In this document: positions 52,755-59,997 of the stretch, in pieces | Numbering within the stretch: position 1 is the stretch's first letter | Layout: the number at the start of each line of letters is the position of its first letter | NCBI RefSeq assembly: GCF_013407935.1 | Contig: NZ_JACBZU010000001.1 | Span: 558,001 to 622,000, forward strand | Origin: Allomuricauda sp. ARW1Y1 | GTDB lineage: Bacteria; Bacteroidota; Bacteroidia; Flavobacteriales; Flavobacteriaceae | Direction: 5' to 3' | DNA length: 64,000 nt | Made by a program: the position numbers and the translations under genes | Notes under the pieces: generated by a model | Seen by the model: only the letters and a program-made list of their open reading frames with translations | What the model was told of the DNA's origin: nothing | The model's database searches: none

Positions 52755-54212
52755 TTGCTACGAAAACTATCCTTACGGTCGCGCATCTTTATTTCCATGA
52801 TCACCTTGGTGGTATTGGCATCTGTGCTGATTGCCGGGGTAACTGTGTACCAATACAAGGAGCAGGGAAACGATTACCACAGGGAACGCTTGGAGCGTAA
52901 GGAAGAGCAGTTGATGAAGAGCATCGAATTTACGCTCAAGGAAACCACCTACCCCGTAGTCACCGAGAATCTTCACCTCATCTTTAGCGAAGAAATCTAT
53001 GAGATTGCCAACATCCAAAATGTCAATTTCAACCTTTATGATCTGGAAGGAAACCTCATTAAAAGCTCTAGGCCCACTTTTGAATCCAACGCTATAGCCA
53101 CCTGTTTGGATGCCGAAATACTTAATTTTTTGAGAGAAGGAGGGGAAAGCCGTTTTGTGGAAGAAAAAAGGGCGGCTGGCGATAACTATCAAGCAACGTA
53201 TCGTTACATCTACGATCTTAAGTTTAAGCCCATCGGTATTTTGAACCTTCCCTATTTTGAGGACAACACCTTCAACAATATGGAACTTAAAGAGTTCCTT
53301 TTCCGATTGGGTATGGTTTATCTGTTAATGTTGGTCATAGCCATTATTCTGTCCTATTTCATTTCAAAATATATCACAAGGTCGTTACAAACAATTTCCG
53401 ACAAAATTAACCGGACCAATCTCACCCATCAAAACGAAAAAATCTATTTGGAAAGCCCGGGAGAGGAAATTGCAAAGTTGGTGGACTCCTATAACCGCAT
53501 GATCGATGAGCTGGAGGAGAGCGCCGTAAAATTGGCTCGTAGTGAACGTGAACAAGCATGGCGCGAGATGGCAAAACAGGTAGCCCATGAAATCAAAAAC
53601 CCCTTGACGCCCCTAAGGCTTACTGTACAGAGTTTTGAACGGAAATTCGACCCCAATGACCCCGATATCCAAAAAAAGGTAAAGGAGTTTTCCAAAACCT
53701 TGATCCAGCAAATCGATACCATGAGCAATATTGCCACGGCCTTTTCGAGTTTTGCCGATATGCCCGCCCAGCAAAATGAGACCCTGAACGTGGTAAAAGT
53801 GGTAAAGCTGGCCTTGGAAATCTTTAATGAGGATTACATTCATTTTATAGCGGATGAGGAAGAGGTGGTCGCCAAGTTGGATCGTACACAATTGATACGA
53901 GTGATCACCAATTTGGTCAAAAATGCCATTCAGGCCATTCCCGAAGTGGAATCGCCACGGATTTTGGTGACCGTTGCATCGGTCGGGGATAGGGTAAAAA
54001 TATCGGTTGCCGATAATGGTCTGGGAATCTCGGATGAGTACAAGCATCGTATTTTTGAACCAAAGTTCACCACAAAATCTAGTGGTACAGGCCTTGGATT
54101 GGGTATGGTAAAGAACATTGTGGAAAACTATGGCGGAACCATTAACTTTACATCTAAAGTTGGAAAAGGGACCGTGTTTACCATCGATTTTCCAAAGGAA
54201 CAGAAAAAATAA
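52755..54212 (+). CDS. Sensor histidine kinase (NtrY-like)
   Basis: 485 aa, TTG start at 52755 (M-LRKLSLRSRIFISMITLV). Membrane helix 1 is at about residues 10-30, then a periplasmic sensing part (31-175), helix 2 (about 187-208) and a HAMP linker. The phosphoacceptor is H278 in KQVAHEIKNPLTPLRLTVQS. The ATPase domain has VITNLVKNAIQAIPEVE (N box), VADNGLGISDEYKHRIFEP (G1) and SSGTGLGLGMVKNIVENYGG (G2). EIKNPLTPL is the wording of NtrY-like kinases. No response regulator gene lies nearby. Confidence 0.92.
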   Translation: MLRKLSLRSRIFISMITLVVLASVLIAGVTVYQYKEQGNDYHRERLERKEEQLMKSIEFTLKETTYPVVTENLHLIFSEEIYEIANIQNVNFNLYDLEGNLIKSSRPTFESNAIATCLDAEILNFLREGGESRFVEEKRAAGDNYQATYRYIYDLKFKPIGILNLPYFEDNTFNNMELKEFLFRLGMVYLLMLVIAIILSYFISKYITRSLQTISDKINRTNLTHQNEKIYLESPGEEIAKLVDSYNRMIDELEESAVKLARSEREQAWREMAKQVAHEIKNPLTPLRLTVQSFERKFDPNDPDIQKKVKEFSKTLIQQIDTMSNIATAFSSFADMPAQQNETLNVVKVVKLALEIFNEDYIHFIADEEEVVAKLDRTQLIRVITNLVKNAIQAIPEVESPRILVTVASVGDRVKISVADNGLGISDEYKHRIFEPKFTTKSSGTGLGLGMVKNIVENYGGTINFTSKVGKGTVFTIDFPKEQKK

Positions 54213-54251
54213 TGGCGGTTCAGCGTTGTGCCGCCCCAAACAGCAATCTTT

Positions 54252-55034
54252 ATGGATTACGAAAACATCTACATTGAAGAAGAAAACCATTTGGCTACCA
54301 TTACCATTGATCGGCCCAAGAAACTCAATGCACTCAACAAACGAACCATAGAAGAGCTGCACGTGGCCTTTAAGGAGTTGGATGAGGATTCCCAAACCAA
54401 GGTCATCATAATTACAGGAAGTGGGGACAAGGCCTTTGTTGCCGGTGCCGATATTTCCGAATTCGCGGATTTTTCGGTGAAGGAAGGCCGGCAATTGGCC
54501 GCTGCAGGTCAGCGCCAACTGTTCGATTTTGTTGAGAATCTCTCGACACCTGTTATCGCAGCCATCAATGGATTTGCTCTGGGCGGAGGATTGGAACTGG
54601 CCATGGCCTGCCATTTTAGGGTAGCCAGTAGCAATGCCCGAATGGGATTGCCCGAAGTTTCCTTGGGCGTGATTCCCGGATACGGCGGCACCCAACGCCT
54701 GCCACAGCTTGTGGGCAAGGGGCGTGCCATGGAAATGATTATGACAGCGGGCATGATCGATTCCGATAAGGCCTTTGGATATGGACTGGTGAACCACGTG
54801 GTCTCCAGCGAAGAACTACTTCCTTTTTGTAAAAAAATAGCGAGCAGGATATCGAATAATTCATCCGTCGCCATAAAACACGCAATAAAAGCGGTAAATG
54901 CTGGTTTTAAGTATGACGCTGATGGCTATTCGGTGGAAATTGATGCTTTTGGCACTTGCTTTGGAACCGATGACTTTAAGGAAGGTACTTCGGCCTTCCT
55001 CGAGAAAAGAAAAGCCGATTTCCCTGGATCATGA
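54252..55034 (+). CDS. Enoyl-CoA hydratase/isomerase family protein
   Basis: 260 aa from the ATG at 54252 (MDYENIYIEEENHLATITID). The crotonase fold shows DRPKKLNALNKRTIEELHV, KAFVAGADISEFADFSV (oxyanion hole), and INGFALGGGLELAMACHFR. Both catalytic glutamates are present: GGGLELAMACHF and GLPEVSLGVIPGYGGTQRL. This fits hydration of trans-2-enoyl-CoA in fatty acid or butanoate metabolism. It stands between the kinase and an unknown secreted protein with no other beta-oxidation genes. Confidence 0.93.
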   Translation: MDYENIYIEEENHLATITIDRPKKLNALNKRTIEELHVAFKELDEDSQTKVIIITGSGDKAFVAGADISEFADFSVKEGRQLAAAGQRQLFDFVENLSTPVIAAINGFALGGGLELAMACHFRVASSNARMGLPEVSLGVIPGYGGTQRLPQLVGKGRAMEMIMTAGMIDSDKAFGYGLVNHVVSSEELLPFCKKIASRISNNSSVAIKHAIKAVNAGFKYDADGYSVEIDAFGTCFGTDDFKEGTSAFLEKRKADFPGS

Positions 55035-55058
55035 CCATTGGCCTAACACAGCCAGATC

Positions 55059-56612
55059 ATGAAAAACAACCTATTAGTACTTTGCCTACTGGTGTTCGGC
55101 AGTGTGTTGCTGAATGCACAAAAGATGCCCGTTTCCTACGAATTCGGAGACCAATATCGTGATCGCTATCGATACTCTAACCTAGTGGCCATTAATGAGG
55201 ACGATTCCGGAGGCTATATTTTGGTGCGCGCCTATTACCAAGGATTGATCTTGAAGCCCAAGGGCTACCTGATCGAAAAGTACAACAGCAATCTAGAGTT
55301 GGTGTCGGAATACAACTATAAGTTGAAAGGGCTCGATTTTGTGGACGGCTTCCTCAAAAATGGTCAGCTGCACTTGTTGTTTCTCAATTACAACCTGGAC
55401 CGGGGCGAATATGAATACTGGGTGCACAGTAGTCCCGTTATCGATTTTAACTTCAAAGAGAAAAAGTTGCTTTCCATCAGTTCGGAAGAGGTGAAAGATC
55501 CCGTTGGCAAAAACTATTACAACCGCGACTTTTCCAGAGGCTTTACCACAGCAATCTTGTTTGATGAAAACAAAAGAGGTTTTGTGATCAGCACGCATCA
55601 TAAAAAGGGAAAGGACAACAAGCACATGATCCATATGTTCGATACCGCACTCAATAAAAAGTTTGAGTATGATTTCTCGGATGAAATCGAGGAAAAGAAC
55701 TATGCCTTTGAAAATGTAACCTTTTCGGCCGATCTTCAAACGGCCTATATTGTGGGGAAGGCCTATTTTAAGAAGCGACGTTTTAGTGTAGATGAACGAA
55801 AGTTTCAGTACGAGTTGATCAAGGTGTCACAATCCGGTAACAAAACCCAATCGTTTGTAGATCCTGGGAAATATCCCGAAGCCTTGTATCCGATTTTCGT
55901 AAAGAACAAATTGGTCTGTGTGGGCTTTTATGCCGATAGAAAGGACAATAGATACAATGGCATCGCCTATTTTGATGTAGATCCGAATACATTGGACATC
56001 CGCTCCCAAAAATACAACCCCTTCTCACAACAGTTTATGGACGACAAGTTTGGTCGCGAAGAGGACAAGGATATCAAAAACCTGGTTTTTAAAGGGGTGG
56101 AAATCACTGAAGAAAATGAAATATTCTTCAACGCCGAGGAATATTTTGTCACCACCGGATTGGAAACCACTGGAGCGGGTCAGCGAATCAGGATTGAACG
56201 GTACCATCACAACGATATCGTCAGCGTAAAACTGGATGCCAATGGTAGTATGGAATGGGCGCGCAACATCAACAAGACCGAGGTAACCCAAGGTGATGGA
56301 GCCTATGCATCTTACAGCGCTTATTGCAAGGATGGTAATACCTACTTTTTTATCTGTACTGCTGCTGAAAATCCACAATTGATCAACAATGAGCGTTTGA
56401 TCTTTAAGCAAGGTTTTAGTCGCAACCGGAATGTGTTCATGATTTCCTTGGACGAAAATGGGGTAATGGATTATGAAAAAATCATCGACCAGCAAGAAGC
56501 CCGATTGCCGTTAATGGTTTCCATGCCGTTAAAAGATGAATCCGACGACAAAATGCTGTTCTACGCCAAGCGCGGAAGCCGAAAGCAATTGGTAAAAGTG
56601 AGTTTTCAGTAA
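55059..56612 (+). CDS. Secreted protein of unknown function
   Basis: 517 aa, not recognised. The signal peptide MKNNLLVLCLLVFGSVLLNA precedes a beta-rich mature part. Repeated stretches of the type SGGYILVRAYYQGLILKPKG, RGFVISTHHKKGKDNKHMIH and GNTYFFICTAAENPQLINNE suggest blades of a propeller or a repeat-based sheet. No cysteine cluster, lipobox or sorting domain is seen. It may be a periplasmic protein. It lies 24 bases after the enoyl-CoA hydratase gene. Confidence 0.75.
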   Translation: MKNNLLVLCLLVFGSVLLNAQKMPVSYEFGDQYRDRYRYSNLVAINEDDSGGYILVRAYYQGLILKPKGYLIEKYNSNLELVSEYNYKLKGLDFVDGFLKNGQLHLLFLNYNLDRGEYEYWVHSSPVIDFNFKEKKLLSISSEEVKDPVGKNYYNRDFSRGFTTAILFDENKRGFVISTHHKKGKDNKHMIHMFDTALNKKFEYDFSDEIEEKNYAFENVTFSADLQTAYIVGKAYFKKRRFSVDERKFQYELIKVSQSGNKTQSFVDPGKYPEALYPIFVKNKLVCVGFYADRKDNRYNGIAYFDVDPNTLDIRSQKYNPFSQQFMDDKFGREEDKDIKNLVFKGVEITEENEIFFNAEEYFVTTGLETTGAGQRIRIERYHHNDIVSVKLDANGSMEWARNINKTEVTQGDGAYASYSAYCKDGNTYFFICTAAENPQLINNERLIFKQGFSRNRNVFMISLDENGVMDYEKIIDQQEARLPLMVSMPLKDESDDKMLFYAKRGSRKQLVKVSFQ

Positions 56613-56886
56613 TCCGACAGACCGTTAAATCTATTTTTGATTTGGGTTCTGAAGCCCAAAGTTTGGGATTCGCATGGGTCACTCTCGCAGGACCATCCTT
56701 CATAGCTGCATTCTTCAATGCTAAGGAAAGGAAACCCATATTTGTTGCTGTTTTCCAGTGAAAAGATTTGAAATCATCGAAAAAGGCAAACCCTCTACCA
56801 TGTAGTGTGTTCCCTACAACCTCTTTTTAAGCTATAATTTCGTAGGAATAATCTTATTTCAATTTTCACAGATCAACCCAAAAGGG

Positions 56887-56917
56887 CCATCCGTCAGATC
56901 AGAAGGGGCATCCGTCA
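56887..56917 (+). promoter_or_regulatory. Tandem direct repeats CCATCCGTCA / GCATCCGTCA (LytTR-like operator)
   Basis: Nine of ten bases match between 56887-56896 and 56908-56917, with a period of exactly 21 bases. They lie 31 bases upstream of the -7 box on the same strand, a classical activator position. Confidence 0.6.
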
Positions 56918-56948
56918 ATTAGCCTAAAATGCTACCTATCCCCTAACC

Positions 56949-56956
56949 TATATTTG
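56949..56956 (+). promoter_or_regulatory. -7 box of the collagen-like gene
   Basis: TATATTTG, a perfect TAnnTTTG match 36 bases before the ATG. Confidence 0.65.
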
Positions 56957-56992
56957 GCGGAGTATTAACTCTAATTTATAAAATTAACAATC

Positions 56993-57718
56993 ATGAAAAC
57001 ATTAAAATTAGTATGTATGGCCATGTTGTGCATGGCAGTAAGTTTAGTTTCCTGTTCGGGGGAAGACGGTGAAACAGGGCCACAAGGACCCGCAGGGGCG
57101 GCTGGCGTAGCAGGTACAGATGGAGCGGATGGAGCCGATGGTATCAGCTGTTGGGATTTGAACGGTAATGGTGTAGGTGATGCCGAAGAGGACGTGAACA
57201 ACGATGGTAATTTTGATGCCATGGATTGCCAGGGTGCAGATGGTGTTGATGGTGCAGATGGTGCAGATGGTGTTGATGGAGCAGATGGAGCAGATGGTGT
57301 TGACGGTAATGCGAATGTTCAGCAGTTGGTATTTGATATTTCTGATGAAGCAAATTATAGTTCGCTTGACTTTGATTTAACTACTTTACCGAATCCAGTA
57401 ACAAATTATGCTTTTTTGTATTATATACAGCAGCCTAATGGATTAAGGTACTCTATACCAGGTGGCTTGAATGGAAATCAATTTTACACAAGGGTACTTT
57501 TAAATACAAATTCAGGAAGTGCATTTATCAACTTTCATAATGCATCAACTGATGCAGTAGCAGTTGTTCCCCAAGGATTATATTCACAAGTTATAATTGT
57601 TGCCATAGAACTAACCAATACAGGTAAAAACAGCGAAAACATCATGGCCGAGCTAAAAGCTGCCGGTGTGGACACCAGCGATTACAACCAAGTAGCTGCG
57701 TATTTTGGTCTAGAGTAA
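56993..57718 (+). CDS. Collagen-like lipoprotein with EF-hand-like insert
   Basis: 241 aa. The lipoprotein signal MKTLKLVCMAMLCMAVSLVS is followed by the lipobox cysteine (VSCSGEDG). Collagen-type Gly-x-y repeats run from about residue 24 (GETGPQGPAGAAGVAGTDGA), interrupted by CWDLNGNGVGDAEEDVNNDG which has the spaced Asp/Asn pattern of a calcium-binding loop. They resume as perfect GADGVDGADG units to about residue 105. The C-terminal part (about 106-241) is a beta-rich globular domain I do not recognise. Surface exposure is likely. Confidence 0.85.
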   Translation: MKTLKLVCMAMLCMAVSLVSCSGEDGETGPQGPAGAAGVAGTDGADGADGISCWDLNGNGVGDAEEDVNNDGNFDAMDCQGADGVDGADGADGVDGADGADGVDGNANVQQLVFDISDEANYSSLDFDLTTLPNPVTNYAFLYYIQQPNGLRYSIPGGLNGNQFYTRVLLNTNSGSAFINFHNASTDAVAVVPQGLYSQVIIVAIELTNTGKNSENIMAELKAAGVDTSDYNQVAAYFGLE

Positions 57719-57749
57719 TAGTCTCGTAAAAAAGCATTTAACCAAAAGC

Positions 57750-57780
57750 AAAAAGGCCGGGCATTCGCTCGGCTTTTTTA
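57750..57780 (+). terminator. Terminator after the collagen-like gene
   Basis: GCCGGGC and GCTCGGC (57756-57762 and 57767-57773) form a stem with one G-T pair, followed by TTTTTTA. Confidence 0.88.
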
Positions 57781-57878
57781 TTTTGAGTTAGTAGTCCGAA
57801 GCTCGAAGTTATGGGTTAAGAGTTATGAGTTACGAGTTCCGTGTTACGGGTTGGTAGTCAGGAGTTATGAGTTAAGAT
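57781..57878 (+). repeat. Heptanucleotide array of 14 in-phase units (TTNNGAG)
   Basis: The 98 bases divide exactly into 14 heptads such as TTATGAG, TTACGAG and TTAAGAG. Every unit differs slightly, but the T at position 1 and G at position 7 hold in almost all. It begins straight after the terminator and ends at the first base of a family A repeat. Confidence 0.92.
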
Positions 57879-57955
57879 GTCATTTTTGAGCTGTCACCCC
57901 GAGCGTTGGTCATTGAGCGAAGTCGAAATGAGTCGAGGGGGAAGTTGAGAAATCT
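57879..57955 (+). repeat. Dispersed repeat family A, copy 4
   Basis: GTCATTTTTGAGCTGTCACC... to GAGAAATCT, 77 bases, matching the order of copies 1 and 2. Confidence 0.85.
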
Positions 57956-58139
57956 ATCGGAAGTCCGAAAGCGCTAAATCGGATATTTCGGTGTCATTCC
58001 GTTCGGTTGCTGATTGCCTGACTGGACGCGATGTAGGGATGGGTGTAGCCGATGCATTCGCGATAATCCGTGAAATTACTGTCAATCTTAAATACTTAAA
58101 TATAGGAAATAATCCATATATTTGGAATAAATCCAATAC
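57956..58139. other. Promoter region of the radical SAM gene
   Basis: 184 bases without a gene. It starts with a few heptad-like words (TCGGAAG, TCCGAAA) after repeat A and ends with the promoter box of the next gene. Confidence 0.55.
58117..58124 (+). promoter_or_regulatory. -7 box of the radical SAM gene
   Basis: TATATTTG, a perfect TAnnTTTG match, 15 bases before the ATG. Confidence 0.55.
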
Positions 58140-59213
58140 ATGAATCCCGAAAACTATATCAAAGGAAGAGGCGCACAGCAGAATACCGATAACCGGTTTT
58201 TGCAGCACTCTTTTGAACTTCGGGATGATTTTTTGGAATTCTGTCGGTTGGAGGGAGAAGAAGCGGAAAGCAACAAAACGACCTATATCCCCATTTTTCC
58301 CAAAACCATTGTCAACAAGGTGGAGAGTCCCGATGTGGGCATGCAGTATTCCATGAATCCCTATCAAGGCTGTGAACATGGGTGCGTGTACTGTTACGCT
58401 AGAAATACGCACGAGTATTGGGGCTATAGTGCTGGGTTGGATTTTGAACGGAAGATTTTGATTAAAAAATCGGCCCCGGAACTTTTGGAGGCCAAGATCA
58501 AACATAAAAATTGGAAGGCACAGACCATCGTACTTTCAGGCAATACGGATTGCTACCAACCAGCGGAACGGGAATACGAAATCACCCGAAAATGTTTGGA
58601 GGTGTTTTTAAAATATCGGCATCCCGTGGGCATCATTACCAAAAACGCCCTTGTTTTAAGGGATTTGGATGTGTTGAAAGAATTGAATCAGTATGGTTTG
58701 GTCGGGGTATATATTTCGGTCACTTCGCTGTCCGAAATAACAAGGCGTTTGCTCGAGCCACGAACGGCTTCCATCCAAAAGCGACTCAAAACCATCCAAA
58801 CGCTATCCGAAAATGGCATCCCAGTAAACGCAATGTTGGCACCCATGATTCCTGGAATCAATTCGCATGAACTATTGCCATTGGCCAAGGCGGTGGCTGA
58901 TCATGGCGCACGTTCGTTTGGACTCACGGTGGTTCGGCTTAATGGGACGATTGGGCAATTGTTTTCGGATTGGCTCAGAAAAGCAATGCCAGACAGGGCG
59001 GAAAAGGTACTGCACCAAATACAGGATTGCCACGGAGGAACGGTAAATGATTCCAGATTCGGAACCCGAACAAGGGGAGAGGGCAAAATTGCGGAGCAAA
59101 TCCATCACATGGCACAGCTTGCTAAGAAAAAATATTTTCGGGATAAAAGCTTTCCTACCCTGAACACAGAACTTCATGAACAGTACAAAGATGGGCAGCT
59201 AAAGTTATTTTGA
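58140..59213 (+). CDS. PA0069-family radical SAM protein
   Basis: 357 aa. The 4Fe-4S cluster motif is CEHGCVYCYARN (Cx3Cx2C), in the sentence MNPYQGCEHGCVYCYARNTH. IVLSGNTDCYQPAEREYEIT and VGIITKNALVLRDLDVLKEL continue the TIM barrel. The family resembles spore photoproduct lyase but its reaction is unknown. The first 60 residues (KGRGAQQNTDNRF) match the PA0069 group rather than a lyase. The gene stands alone between two repeat islands, with a heptad array starting at the base after its stop codon. Confidence 0.9.
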   Translation: MNPENYIKGRGAQQNTDNRFLQHSFELRDDFLEFCRLEGEEAESNKTTYIPIFPKTIVNKVESPDVGMQYSMNPYQGCEHGCVYCYARNTHEYWGYSAGLDFERKILIKKSAPELLEAKIKHKNWKAQTIVLSGNTDCYQPAEREYEITRKCLEVFLKYRHPVGIITKNALVLRDLDVLKELNQYGLVGVYISVTSLSEITRRLLEPRTASIQKRLKTIQTLSENGIPVNAMLAPMIPGINSHELLPLAKAVADHGARSFGLTVVRLNGTIGQLFSDWLRKAMPDRAEKVLHQIQDCHGGTVNDSRFGTRTRGEGKIAEQIHHMAQLAKKKYFRDKSFPTLNTELHEQYKDGQLKLF

Positions 59214-59304
59214 GTTTTGGTTAGCAGTTGGAAGTCCGAAGTCAGGAGTCCGAAGTTGGGAGTTACGAGTTATGGGTTTCGGGTTTCGTGTTGCGAGTTA
59301 GGAT
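59214..59304 (+). repeat. Heptanucleotide array of 13 in-phase units
   Basis: 91 bases = 13 heptads (TTGGAAG, TCCGAAG, TTACGAG, TTTCGGG and others), starting directly after the stop codon at 59213 and ending at the first base of repeat B. Confidence 0.92.
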
Positions 59305-59365
59305 GTCAGTTCGAGTGTTTTTTGGCGGTTTTTGAAAAAAAGAGGCAAAAAATGTATCGAGAACC
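59305..59365 (+). repeat. Dispersed repeat family B, copy 4
   Basis: GTCAGTTCGAGTGTTTTTTG to ATCGAGAACC, 61 bases, nearly identical to the copy at 12531. Confidence 0.85.
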
Positions 59366-59997
59366 TGGTTTAGTGAGGAGCCAAGAGCCAGGAATCAAGA
59401 CTCGGGAGCGAAAAAACCATGGAAAATAGACTTGGTTTGATGGGAAATAGTCAATAAGCAGTTGACACTAATGTCACGAATTAGCACCAATAGGATTCTT
59501 TGTCATTTCGAAACGAAGTGAGAAATCTATCCAGAGTCGGAAGACGGAATTTGGGAGTTTCGTGTTTCGTGTTTCGTATTGCGAGTTGCGAGTTGTGAGT
59601 GGGCAGTGGCCTCTTTGCAGTCGAGCCATCAAAAAATGGCCATACCGATTCGGCTTGCGGAAAATCCTCCAAAACTCATCTTTAACCCGTAACCCTAAAC
59701 CTTGAACTTGAAATTTCTACTTGACCTTTGAGTTTGAACTATGCATTTGAATTTGAGTTTTCCCTTGGATTTCTCCATCGCTGCTTCACATCTTATGTCG
59801 AAATGACCTTTTTTGAATTTGGACTTGCCTTTTGAGTTTGAACTTGAAATCTGAACTTGAGTTTTTCTGTTGGATTTCTCAATCGATGCTTCGCATCTCA
59901 TGTCGAAATGACTTCAAATATCCTTCTCTACCTGAGGCATTGACAACAAAAAATGGTCCGAAACGGACCATTTTATATATCAATTTTCTTAGTTTAC
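59366..59997. other. Repeat island 2 (right part)
   Basis: Follows the same module order as island 1: heptads of the CCAAGAG type (59374-59415), AAAATAGACTTGGTTTGATG (from about 59420), module C (59464-59528), more heptads (GTTTCGT types), the word AACCCGTAACCCTAAACC, then TTGAACTTG-type words and two copies of a TCTTATGTCGAAATGACC element. The last 60 bases hold the hairpin TGGTCCG/CGGACCA near 59953 (likely terminator for the minus-strand gene). No gene. Confidence 0.75.
59464..59528 (+). repeat. Dispersed repeat module C, copy 3
   Basis: GACACTAATGTCACGAATTA... to GTGAGAAATCT, as at 12039. Confidence 0.75.

Larger units (their letters stand above)
56613..56992 (+). other. Upstream regulatory region of the collagen-like gene
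   Basis: 380 bases. The first half is unremarkable; a short minus-strand open frame there overlaps the preceding gene and is not credible. The second half holds tandem GCATCCGTCA sites and a perfect TATATTTG promoter box. Confidence 0.6.

Noticed and set aside
56482-56739. Minus-strand 85-codon frame after the unknown secreted protein
   Set aside because: It overlaps the 3' end of that gene, has no ribosome binding site and no recognised domain.
57781-57878. CRISPR-like array
   Set aside because: The unit is 7 bases without spacers and no cas gene is present.
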